Shown here one piece after another: positions 27,354-35,143 of a stretch of DNA of 64,000 nucleotides; the stretch's first letter is position 1; each line of letters begins with the position of its first letter. The DNA comes from Chloroflexota bacterium (GTDB lineage Bacteria; Chloroflexota; Anaerolineae; Promineifilales; Promineifilaceae): the NCBI GenBank assembly GCA_017993775.1, contig JAGOMA010000023.1, forward strand, positions 1 to 64,000, written 5' to 3'. The notes beneath the pieces were generated by a model that saw nothing but the letters and a program-made list of their open reading frames with translations, did no database searches and had not been told where the DNA came from. Both the position numbers and the translations under genes were made by a program.

Positions 27354-28916
27354 TTAATCCTCCCGTCCAAACAAACCGTTGGGCAGCAGCAGCAAAATGA
27401 TCACCATGAGCAGCACCGTGGAAGCAGGCACCAGCGGCGGTGAGGGTTTGAAAGGTTCGGCCAAAAAGGGCAGGTTGATGCCGATCTGGCCGTATTTGAT
27501 GATGAACTGCTGCAAAACCCCTACCAGCACCGCTCCGGCAGCCGCGCCAGGGTAGCTGGTCAGCCCGCCGATGGCCAGGGCAATCAGGGCCAGCAGCAAA
27601 AACTGGGTTCCCATGGCGCTGGATAACCCCATGGAAGGCGCGGCTAAAACGCCGCCCAAAGCAGCCAGAGCCACGCCCAGAGCAAAGACCATCGTGAAAA
27701 CCTGACGCACGTTGATGCCCAGGGCTTCGACCATTTCGCTGTCTTGCACGCCGGCGCGGATGATCATGCCCAGGCGGGTGCGCTGCAGCAGCAGCCAGAC
27801 GGCCACCAGGACGATGAAGCCGATGATGATGATGAAGATTTCGTTATAGGTGCGAATGCGGCTGTCGAACAAAAAGATGGTTGAGCAGTTGTTGGCCAGT
27901 CGCTCGGCCAGGCTGGTAATTTCGCCGCCGCAGCCTGCGCCTGTTCCGGCGAAGATGTCAGGTTTGGGCATGGTAAATTCGGGGCGGCCCCAAACAGCGC
28001 GGACCAATTCGATGCCGATGAAGCTGATGCCCAGGGTAAGCATGATTTGGTAGATGGGGCGGTCGTATAACGGCCGTATCATCGTACTCTCAATCAAACC
28101 CCCTAAAACAGCGCCCGCCAGCGTCGCCGCCACAACGGCCACAAAAAAGAGGGCGGCGTTGTTCAGGCCAAACAACCAGGTTGTCAGGGCGTCGTTGGCA
28201 AAATAAACCATCAGGCCAACCAGCAAGAAAGTGCCGGCAATGATGAGTGGGGTTTTGGAGATGTAAGAGGGGGGAACGGCCGTTTCCCGCATCTGCTGCA
28301 GCCCTACAATCGCCGCCGCCAACAATACGCCGCCCAACAAAAGCCCTACCATCAACAGGAGCGGCGGCAGCCCTGCGGCTACAGCCGACGCCGGTATCTG
28401 CATCGTCCCCTGGCTCAAGGCCAGCGAAAACGTCGAAGGACTCTCGGCAAACACCTCAGGATCCCACTTCGCCAGCGGCCACTGCGACAATGCGCCATAC
28501 AAAAGCGCCAGCGCCACCACCAGACCCAACCAGGGCCAGATTTTTCCGCCCCACCCACTCACACGCCGCCGACCTAAAAACACCGCCAGCAGCGGCATCA
28601 ACACCAGACCGGCCGCCAATAAGGCTAAGGGCGTTATCCCGTCGACAAAGGTGTCTGGGCGCACATAAACTGTCCAACCAATGTACGCGCCCAGCATAAA
28701 CATCTCGCCGTGCGCCAGATTCAGCACATCCATCAGGCCCAAAATCAACGAGAAACCAGAGGCGACCAGAAATGTAATCGCCCCCACAGCCAGGCCGCGC
28801 AGCACGGTAATCACCCAATCCCCTGTCTCCATGCCCTGCGACGCCGATACAAACAAAAATGCCAAAACCGCCAGCACAATCACCCGCGTCCGATTCTTCT
28901 TCAAAGTCTCAACCAT
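27354..28916 (-). CDS. livH: LivH-type ABC permease with extra membrane insertion
   Basis: This is the second permease of the Liv-type transporter, 520 residues where about 290-300 is usual. The N-terminal hallmark GLMDVLNLAHGEMFMLGAY (about residues 60-78) and the C-terminal half (from about 260, with IESTMIRPLYDRPIYQ) are normal. Between them lies an insertion of about 150-170 residues with several hydrophobic segments (near 95-115, 127-145, 185-210 and 225-245). A further loop with two or three cysteines (GAGCGG, NNCS) appears near 335-355. The gap to livM is 6 nt, so they are co-transcribed. The insertion could dock a partner. Confidence 0.9.
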   Translation of the reverse strand: MVETLKKNRTRVIVLAVLAFLFVSASQGMETGDWVITVLRGLAVGAITFLVASGFSLILGLMDVLNLAHGEMFMLGAYIGWTVYVRPDTFVDGITPLALLAAGLVLMPLLAVFLGRRRVSGWGGKIWPWLGLVVALALLYGALSQWPLAKWDPEVFAESPSTFSLALSQGTMQIPASAVAAGLPPLLLMVGLLLGGVLLAAAIVGLQQMRETAVPPSYISKTPLIIAGTFLLVGLMVYFANDALTTWLFGLNNAALFFVAVVAATLAGAVLGGLIESTMIRPLYDRPIYQIMLTLGISFIGIELVRAVWGRPEFTMPKPDIFAGTGAGCGGEITSLAERLANNCSTIFLFDSRIRTYNEIFIIIIGFIVLVAVWLLLQRTRLGMIIRAGVQDSEMVEALGINVRQVFTMVFALGVALAALGGVLAAPSMGLSSAMGTQFLLLALIALAIGGLTSYPGAAAGAVLVGVLQQFIIKYGQIGINLPFLAEPFKPSPPLVPASTVLLMVIILLLLPNGLFGRED

Positions 28917-28934
28917 ACTGTCACCCGATCATAT

Positions 28935-29002
28935 TATCGATTTGCGATTTGCGATTTACGATTTGTCGCAATCGTCAATCGCAAATCGTCAATCGTCAAT
29001 TT
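28935..29002. repeat. Heptad array between livF and livH
   Basis: CGATTTG / CGATTTG / CGATTTA / CGATTTG units are followed by the complementary CAATCGC / AAATCGT / CAATCGT units. This gives a perfect 7-nt period and a hairpin inside a transporter operon. Confidence 0.85.
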
Positions 29003-29707
29003 CTATGCTGCTCCCAAATACCGGTGAATTGTCTCTTCGTCGTGTACCAGGTCGGTCATCAGGCCATGCTTCACCGATTGGCCTTCTTCGATAATGACAT
29101 ACCGTTCGGCTAGTTTGCTGGCTACGACAAAATTTTGTTCCACCAACAAAACAGTTGTATTCGCCGCCAATTTTTGAATCGCCGCAATCATTTGTTCGAT
29201 GATCACCGGGGCCAAACCTTCGCTCGGTTCGTCAATAAGCAGCAGTTTGTTGTCTGGAACCATAGCCCGCGCCACGGCCAGCATTTGCTGCTGCCCGCCG
29301 GATAGGTTGGTCCCAGGCAGTTTGATCAACCGCTTTAAATCGGGAAACAACCCAAAAATAAACTCTTCCTTGCGCGCCAGGTCCCCTTTCTCGCGTTCGG
29401 CTATCTTCAGGTTTTCGGCCACGCTTAAATCGCGAAATATCGCCCGATGTTCCGGCACAAAGCCGATGCCCATATTGGCGATGTCAAAACTGCGGCGGCC
29501 TTGAATCGCTTCACCATTGAAGATAATGTTGCCCTGGCTCGGCGGCGTCAGTCCAATAATCGACTTGAGCGTGGTTGTTTTGCCCGCGCCGTTACGGCCC
29601 AACAGCACCGTAATGCTGCCCTTGGGCACTTCCACGGACACGCCTTCCAAAATGTGGAACTGCCCGATGAAGGTGTGGATAGTTTGTACTTCGAGTAAAT
29701 TTGTCAT
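29003..29707 (-). CDS. livF: Liv-type ABC transporter ATPase LivF
   Basis: This 234-residue ATPase has Walker A GRNGAGKTTTLKS (about residues 36-48), signature LSGGQQQMLAVARAM, Walker B LLLIDEPSEGLAP and the HTH-loop region VLLVEQN typical of LivF. I start at ATG 29707, where MTNLLEVQTIHTFIG begins the conserved strand; a longer reading would translate a heptad-like spacer and the ACGGCCGT hairpin upstream. It follows livG in the same direction. Confidence 0.92.
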   Translation of the reverse strand: MTNLLEVQTIHTFIGQFHILEGVSVEVPKGSITVLLGRNGAGKTTTLKSIIGLTPPSQGNIIFNGEAIQGRRSFDIANMGIGFVPEHRAIFRDLSVAENLKIAEREKGDLARKEEFIFGLFPDLKRLIKLPGTNLSGGQQQMLAVARAMVPDNKLLLIDEPSEGLAPVIIEQMIAAIQKLAANTTVLLVEQNFVVASKLAERYVIIEEGQSVKHGLMTDLVHDEETIHRYLGAA

Positions 29708-29743
29708 GATAGTTTGCCAGTTTGTTTGTTGGTGTGTTGATGT

Positions 29744-29770
29744 GTGGGGCGGAAACGGCCGTTGCCCCAC
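29744..29770. repeat. Hairpin with central ACGGCCGT between livG and livF
   Basis: GTGGGGC (29744-29750) pairs with GCCCCAC (29764-29770) around GGAAACGGCCGTT. The octamer forms the apex, as in the terminator at 12829. It may reduce read-through within the operon. Confidence 0.65.
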
Positions 29771-29782
29771 CAACCCAACCAG

Positions 29783-30544
29783 CTACTGATACAACGCGCC
29801 CAGGTACGCCTTTTGCACCGTCTCATTGGCGCTAATTTCCTGTGGCGTCCCTTCAGCCAACACTTCACCATAATGCATGACGGTGATCATATCCGAGACG
29901 TTCATGACCACGTTCATGTTATGCTCCACCAACATAATGGTCTTATTACCGGCCGCCTGAATTTCACGAATAAGCGCCATCAATTCCGGCACCTGTTCGG
30001 AAGCCATACCGGCCGTCGGCTCATCCAACAACAGCAGCTCCGGGTCTGGAGCCAGGATCATGCCCAATTCCAGTTTACGCTGGTCGCCATGCGGCAGCGT
30101 GCGCGCCAATGACAATGCGCGCTCCCCCAGCCCTACCTGCTCGATAACCTGCCGAGCGCGTTCTTCATACTGGGGGAAAGCGCGATACGAACGAAAAAAT
30201 TTAAAGTTATCTCGACCCAACGACTGGCTGGCCAGACGGATATTTTCCATCACCGTCAGGTTTGGAAAAATATTGGTGATCTGGAAAGAACGGCCGATCC
30301 CCTGATGGACCGTCCGGTGAACTGGCAAACGGGTAATATCGTCACCTTTGTAAAAAACCTGACCGCTGGTAGGCTGCAAATTCCCACTGAGCAGGTTAAA
30401 GAAAGTCGTCTTGCCGGCCCCATTTGGCCCGATGATCGAGTGAAATGAGCCAGTCTTTACCTTCACGCTCACATCGGCCACAGCCACCAACGCGCCAAAC
30501 TCCCGGCGCAGGCTGCGTGTCTCTAGAATGATGTCGTTCGCCAT
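29783..30544 (-). CDS. livG: Liv-type ABC transporter ATPase LivG
   Basis: This 253-residue ATPase has Walker A GPNGAGKTTFFNLLSG, signature LPHGDQRKLELGMIL (the form typical of LivG), Walker B LLLLDEPTAGM and the H-loop VEHNMNVVM. The start is ATG 30544 with GGAG 6-7 nt upstream. The longer frame from 30610 would translate the heptad array (NVEHESRITEHG) and is not conserved sequence. It lies between the substrate-binding protein gene and livF. Confidence 0.93.
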   Translation of the reverse strand: MANDIILETRSLRREFGALVAVADVSVKVKTGSFHSIIGPNGAGKTTFFNLLSGNLQPTSGQVFYKGDDITRLPVHRTVHQGIGRSFQITNIFPNLTVMENIRLASQSLGRDNFKFFRSYRAFPQYEERARQVIEQVGLGERALSLARTLPHGDQRKLELGMILAPDPELLLLDEPTAGMASEQVPELMALIREIQAAGNKTIMLVEHNMNVVMNVSDMITVMHYGEVLAEGTPQEISANETVQKAYLGALYQ

Positions 30545-30548
30545 AGTT

Positions 30549-30658
30549 GCTCCGTGTTCCGTGATTCGTGATTCGTGTTCCACGTTCCTGAGCCGATTGT
30601 TGCGGCTCACGGACTACGGTTCCCGAATCACGAATCACGGTTTACGCTTTACGCTTTA
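30549..30658. repeat. Heptad array between the binding protein and livG
   Basis: Repeated GTGATTC / GTGTTCC units are answered by GAATCAC / GAATCAC / GGTTTAC / GCTTTAC units. The arms are imperfect complements across about 60 nt. The period is 7 nt. Confidence 0.8.
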
Positions 30659-33298
30659 TTCGCCGCTCAAGCTGCCATACGGCAACTCGCCGCAGCGGTC
30701 TTTCAGCTCTTCCGGCAGCAGGCAAGGAACGTCTGGCCGGGTGGTAGCCACGTAATCGAAGAACCGGAATTCCGGATCGTCGACATTGGTCAAAGTTACA
30801 ATGTACATATCCTGGATGGCTACGTGGTCTTCCGGGCGAATGTAGATAGTTCCCTTCGGTCCCTCAAACTCCATGCCTTCCATGGCCGCAATCATGGCCT
30901 CGGCGCTGATGTCGCCGCCGGTGGCGCGCAGCGCATTGGCAATGAGCAGCGAAGCGTTCATGGCGTCAGCGTCGAAGAGATCAGGCGGCACGCCCTGGTT
31001 TTCCATCGTCTTGGATACCAGCCAATCGTTGATCTCGTTGTTGGCGGCGGTGTAATGGTAAAGAATACCACTGGTCGTGCCGATGGCGTTGGCAAAGAAG
31101 GTCGGCAGGACCACGTTATCGACGAAAGCAGAAGCCATCACCATCTCATCCATCACGCCCAATTCTTGCGCCGCCTGCATCATGGGCACAAAACCGCCGC
31201 CGGCCCAGGTGACCAGGAAGGCTTGCGCGCCTGAATCCATCACCTGTTCCATGTAAGGCGTAAACTCGGTGGTGTCGGCCGGGGCAAAGATGTCGTCGGC
31301 CACGAATTCGCCGCCGTACAGCGTGCAGGCATCGCGGAAAGCGGCCGCGCCGCCGTACCCAAAGGAGTAATCCGGGGCGATCTGCACGAAGGTGCTGTAA
31401 TCATTGACCAGGTATTGGCAGATGTTGACGGCGTCCTGGTAGTTGTTGCGGCTGGTGCGGAAGGTGTACTCATTAAAGCTGACGCCAGTGATGTCGTTGG
31501 CGGCGGCCGGAGCCACAATCAACGGAATCTGGTTTTCGCGGGCCAGTTCTTGCAGGGTGGCCGTGGCGCCGGAGCTAACCGTGCCGACAAGGATATCGAC
31601 GCCAATGTCTTCGATGAGTTCGCGGGCGACGGTGGCTGTTGTGTCCGGGGTGCTTTGATCATCACGGACGTAGACTTCGATGGGGCAGTCGTCGAGTTGG
31701 AAGTTCCATTGGTTGTCGGAGACGACCTCAGCGGGCGCGCCGGTGGCGTATTCCAGGCCATAGGGGAAACTACGCAAGACGTGAGCGCCATAGATAGCCA
31801 GCGCGCCTGTGGCGTCGGTGATAAGGCCAACTTTGACAGGTTCGGTGCATACGGCCGTTCCCCCCATCGCCGCTTCTTCAGCCGGAGCCTGCGTCTGCGA
31901 AATGTCGCCCAACGCGCCTATCGGCAGCTCACCGCAGCGATCTTGCAGCCCTTCCGGCAGCAAACAAGGCACATTAGGCCGCGTGGTCTTCACCAGGTCG
32001 AAGAACTTAAATTCCGGATCATCGACATTGGTCAGGGTAACGATATACATATCCTGAATGGCCACATGGTCTTCGGCGCGAATATCAATCGTGCCCTTCG
32101 GCCCTTCAAACGACATGCCTTCCATCGCGCCAATCATGGCGTCAGCGCTGACATCGCCGCTTGTTTTCTTGACAGCTTCCACCAACATGATGGCCGCATT
32201 CATGCCATCGGCGTCAAACAAGTCCGGCGGCACGCCAAAGCGGGCTTTGGTCTGCTCGACCAGCCAATCGTTGATGGGGTTGTTGGGTGCGGTGTAATGG
32301 TAAAGAATACCACTGGTCGTGCCAATGGCGTTGGCGAAGAAGGTCGGCAAAACCACATTGTCGACAAAACCGGAAGCCATCGCCATCTGGTCGAAGACGC
32401 CCAATTCTTGCGCGGCCTGCATCATGGGCACAAAACCGCCGCCGGCCCAGGTGACCAGGAAGGCTTGCGCGCCCGAATCCATCACCTGTTCCATATAAGG
32501 CGTAAACTCGGTGGTGTCGGCCGGGGCAAAGATGTCGTCGGCCACAAATTCGCCGCCAAATAAGGTGCAGGCATCGCGGAAAGCGGCCGCGCCGCCGTAA
32601 CCAAAGGAGTAATCCGGGGCAATCTGGACGAACGTGCTGTACTCTTGAGTCAGGTATTCGCAGATGTTGACGGCGTCCTGGTAATTGTTGCGGCTGGTGC
32701 GGAAGGTGTATTCATTAAAGCTGACGCCAGTGATGTCGTTGGCGGCGGCCGGAGCCACAATCAACGGAATCTGGTTTTCGCGGGCCAGTTCTTGCAGGGT
32801 GGCCGTGGCGCCGGAGCTAACCGTGCCGACGAGGATGTTGACGCCCACGTCTTCGATGAGTTCGCGAGCTACCGTAGCGGTAATGTCCGGCGTGCTCTGG
32901 TCATCGCGGACGTAGACCTGGAATTCGCAGCCGTTTAGCGTGTAGCTGGTGTAGTCGCCGTTGTCAACGGCTTCGCTGCCGGTGGCGTATTCCATGCCCA
33001 GCGGGAAGCCGCGCATGATGTGCGCGCCGTAGATGGCTAACGCGCCGGTCTGGTCGGTGATGAGACCAATTTTTACCGGCTCGGCGCAGGCCAGATCGCC
33101 CATGGCATCGGCCGCAGGGGCTTCTGTCGGTTGTTCGACCGGGGCTTCGGTGGGGACGGCAGCCGGCGCTTCGGTTGGCTGTTCAGCCGGCGCTTCGGTG
33201 GCGGCCGGGGCTGTTTCGGTGGGTGTGCCGCCACAGGCAGCCAGGGCCAAAATCAGCAATAGAGACAACAAAGTGAACAAAGTGATGTGACGTTTCAT
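30656..33298 (-). CDS. Tandem-duplicated Liv-type substrate-binding lipoprotein
   Basis: This 880-residue exported lipoprotein has a signal peptide ending LALAAC (cysteine 22) and a Pro/Ala/Glu/Thr linker to about residue 70. Two Peripla_BP_6 domains follow, starting CAEPVKIGLITD (about 71) and CTEPVKVGLITD (about 484). Long stretches are identical in both (for example VGTVSSGATATLQELAREN) and the DNA copies lie about 1.24 kb apart, so this is a recent intragenic duplication. Normal family members have one domain and about 400 residues. GAGGAGG about 10 nt before the ATG supports the start. It probably feeds the Liv transporter encoded downstream. Confidence 0.9.
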   Translation of the reverse strand: MKRHITLFTLLSLLLILALAACGGTPTETAPAATEAPAEQPTEAPAAVPTEAPVEQPTEAPAADAMGDLACAEPVKIGLITDQTGALAIYGAHIMRGFPLGMEYATGSEAVDNGDYTSYTLNGCEFQVYVRDDQSTPDITATVARELIEDVGVNILVGTVSSGATATLQELARENQIPLIVAPAAANDITGVSFNEYTFRTSRNNYQDAVNICEYLTQEYSTFVQIAPDYSFGYGGAAAFRDACTLFGGEFVADDIFAPADTTEFTPYMEQVMDSGAQAFLVTWAGGGFVPMMQAAQELGVFDQMAMASGFVDNVVLPTFFANAIGTTSGILYHYTAPNNPINDWLVEQTKARFGVPPDLFDADGMNAAIMLVEAVKKTSGDVSADAMIGAMEGMSFEGPKGTIDIRAEDHVAIQDMYIVTLTNVDDPEFKFFDLVKTTRPNVPCLLPEGLQDRCGELPIGALGDISQTQAPAEEAAMGGTAVCTEPVKVGLITDATGALAIYGAHVLRSFPYGLEYATGAPAEVVSDNQWNFQLDDCPIEVYVRDDQSTPDTTATVARELIEDIGVDILVGTVSSGATATLQELARENQIPLIVAPAAANDITGVSFNEYTFRTSRNNYQDAVNICQYLVNDYSTFVQIAPDYSFGYGGAAAFRDACTLYGGEFVADDIFAPADTTEFTPYMEQVMDSGAQAFLVTWAGGGFVPMMQAAQELGVMDEMVMASAFVDNVVLPTFFANAIGTTSGILYHYTAANNEINDWLVSKTMENQGVPPDLFDADAMNASLLIANALRATGGDISAEAMIAAMEGMEFEGPKGTIYIRPEDHVAIQDMYIVTLTNVDDPEFRFFDYVATTRPDVPCLLPEELKDRCGELPYGSLSGE

Positions 33299-33389
33299 AT
33301 TCTCTTATCCTCCTCAAAAATCTAAAAATGTTGGATTTAAACCTGTCGAATCGTGAGTTGTGATTGGGTTTTTCACATAATGGCCTCCG

Positions 33390-33776
33390 TTAGATTTCCA
33401 GGTCTTTGACCAGGACCAGGGCTTCCCCTTCACAAACAATCGTACCGACCGGATTGGTGCAGGTGGTACGCAGGTTGACTAAATCTTTATCGGGGCGCAG
33501 GCGGGTGATTTCGACCACGGCCGTTATCACCTCTGCCACATTCGCCGCCGCTGGATAACTTAACTGCTGCTTGAGCCAGTTCGTGCCGCGCCCCGGCAGC
33601 CGTGTGCCCAGCAAATCGGAAATCATGCCGGCGAGTAGGGGGCCGGGCACGGCCGTTTCCGCCCGTTCGCCAAAATGCAGCCCATCGTCGCCAGTTAACC
33701 GGCGATAAGCCGCCACGTCCTCGGGCAAAAAAGTTCTCGTCGTGCTGGCCGATTGGCCGATGGTTAGTCCTTTCAT
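33390..33776 (-). CDS. MaoC-like hotdog dehydratase
   Basis: This 128-residue single hotdog domain is related to the (R)-specific enoyl-CoA hydratase/MaoC group. The pattern FLPEDVAAYRRLTGDDGLHF followed by GPLLAGMISDLLGTRLPG matches the usual DxxxYxxLTGDxNPxHxD and GxxxxxxxSxxLGxxLPG. The segment reads G-D-D-G-L-H-F, keeping Asp and His of the active pair in shifted form. It probably hydrates an enoyl-CoA or is a catalytically weak partner. It is the last gene of the acyl-CoA cluster on the minus strand. Confidence 0.75.
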   Translation of the reverse strand: MKGLTIGQSASTTRTFLPEDVAAYRRLTGDDGLHFGERAETAVPGPLLAGMISDLLGTRLPGRGTNWLKQQLSYPAAANVAEVITAVVEITRLRPDKDLVNLRTTCTNPVGTIVCEGEALVLVKDLEI

Positions 33777-33820
33777 GTGTCCTCAAGAGATAGAGTGTAG
33801 AATTAGAAGCGGGTGCCACC

Positions 33821-33860
33821 TCTCTATCTCTTCACTCTTCACTCTTCACTCTACACTTTC
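33821..33860. repeat. Heptad array at the 3' end of the enoyl-CoA hydratase gene
   Basis: ACTCTTC units repeat three times followed by ACTCTAC (7-nt period), overlapping the stop codon of the neighbouring hydratase gene by a few bases. Confidence 0.75.
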
Positions 33861-34633
33861 CGCTTGCGCCGCAGCTCGTCCACAAACGCTTGAAATCCGG
33901 CCATCGCCTCGCCGTGGGCCACTTCTTGCACAAACTGCTGGCGTTCCGCTTCCAGGCGACGGGCAATTTCATCGCGGTCCGGGTAGAGCAGGCGTTTGGT
34001 GCGGCGGATGCTGCCCTGTTTTTTGGCGGCGATGTCTTGGCCGATGGCCACGGCCGTTTCGCGCAGTTGGTCGGCCGGAACGAGGCGGTTGGCCAGGCCC
34101 CAGGCAACGGCCGTGGCCGCATCAATCTTGGCGTTGGTAAACAAGACCTCGGCGGCCCGCTGCCGCCCGATCACCTGGGGCAGCAGAGCCGTCCAGCCGC
34201 CGTCCGGGCTGGGGCCAACGACGCTGTAGTAAGGCGTGAAGCTGGCTTCCGGCGTCACCAAAACGATGTCGGCAGCCAGAGCCAGTCCGATGGAACCGCC
34301 GGTGGTTGTGCCGTTAACGGCCGTAATCACCGGTATGGGCAAATCTAACAGCGCCAAAATCACCCGGTTGAGCAGGCCAACGATTTCGCTGGCGTACAAT
34401 TCGGCCATGTGCTCGTGCTCTACAAAGCCGAGGGCGTCGCCGCCGGTGGAAAAGGAACGGCCGTTAGCCTGCAAAATGAGGGCGCGGGTGGTGGTGGGGG
34501 TGGCGGAAACGGCCGTGATCCCATCCAGCAGTTCCTCCAGAAAAATGGGAACCAGGCTGTTATGCCGCTGCGCCCGATTCAACGTCAGAATCGCCACCGG
34601 GCCGTTTGTCTCGTGTAAAACTAGGTCACTCAT
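33851..34633 (-). CDS. Enoyl-CoA hydratase/isomerase family protein
   Basis: This 260-residue crotonase-fold protein carries the first oxyanion-hole segment GRSFSTGGDALGF (about residues 53-65) and the second at AVNGTTTGGSIGLALAADIV (about 102-121). The usual catalytic Glu positions (Glu144/Glu164 in rat ECH) are not obvious: the sequence reads YYSVVGPSPDGGWTALLP, so isomerase or hydrolase activity is also possible. It lies between two MaoC-like genes in the acyl-CoA cluster. Confidence 0.85.
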   Translation of the reverse strand: MSDLVLHETNGPVAILTLNRAQRHNSLVPIFLEELLDGITAVSATPTTTRALILQANGRSFSTGGDALGFVEHEHMAELYASEIVGLLNRVILALLDLPIPVITAVNGTTTGGSIGLALAADIVLVTPEASFTPYYSVVGPSPDGGWTALLPQVIGRQRAAEVLFTNAKIDAATAVAWGLANRLVPADQLRETAVAIGQDIAAKKQGSIRRTKRLLYPDRDEIARRLEAERQQFVQEVAHGEAMAGFQAFVDELRRKRKV

Positions 34634-34645
34634 GGTTGTTTTAGA

Positions 34646-34683
34646 ATATGGTTTACGATTTACGATTTGCGATTTGCGAATTA
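34646..34683. repeat. Heptad array
   Basis: Units TTTACGA / TTTACGA / TTTGCGA / TTTGCGA lie between the MaoC-like and hydratase genes, overlapping the stop of the MaoC-like gene at 34681. Confidence 0.75.
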
Positions 34684-35067
34684 TGGGACGCGGATTATCG
34701 TTTCTCCATCACACGTCAACTGTCCTTGTGGGTTGCTGATGGTTGTGGTCAGGCGGAGCTGGCCGTCCGGCAGCAGGTCGGTAATGATCAGGCGAATGGT
34801 CATTTCTTCGTCGGCGTAGGTGGGCGCGGGGAAGGTGAAGCGCTGCTCAAGCTGCACCGCGCCGGGAAAATGGCGGCTCAACACGCCGCAAAGCGCGCCG
34901 TAGAGCAGCATCCCGTGCGCCACCGTCCGCCCAAACCGCGTCTGCGCCGCAAACGCCGGATCGACGTGAATCGGGTTGTCGTCGCCGCTCAACCGGGCGA
35001 ATTCGTCAAAATCGCCCTGGGTAAAGAGCCAGGTGGTGGTGATGGTGGTTCCGATTTGCCAGTTCAT
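34681..35067 (-). CDS. MaoC-like (R)-enoyl-CoA hydratase
   Basis: This 128-residue hotdog protein has the canonical hydratase-2 motif: DFDEFARLSGDDNPIHVDPAFA (residues 21-42) supplies the Asp-His pair, followed by GRTVAHGMLLYGALCGVLSRHFPG. It should add water to trans-2-enoyl-CoA. I use ATG 35067 (MNWQIGTTITTTW); the longer frame begins inside a heptad array and reads EIRDWRLEI, which is repeat translation. It belongs to the same unit as the CoA ligase upstream. Confidence 0.88.
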   Translation of the reverse strand: MNWQIGTTITTTWLFTQGDFDEFARLSGDDNPIHVDPAFAAQTRFGRTVAHGMLLYGALCGVLSRHFPGAVQLEQRFTFPAPTYADEEMTIRLIITDLLPDGQLRLTTTISNPQGQLTCDGETIIRVP

Positions 35068-35079
35068 ATCGTTTTGGGA

Positions 35080-35143
35080 GACTAGAGACTGGCAAATCTC
35101 CAATCTCCAATCTCTAATCTCCAATCTCCAATCTCTAATCCTT
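35080..35143. repeat. Heptad array between MaoC and CoA-ligase genes
   Basis: GACTAGA units and then CAATCTC / CAATCTC / TAATCTC units with a 7-nt period fill the whole gap and include the stop codon of the CoA ligase. Confidence 0.85.

Noticed and set aside
31415-32563. 382-codon plus-strand frame inside the binding-protein gene
   Set aside because: It is the complement of the duplicated binding domain and shows no recognisable domain of its own.
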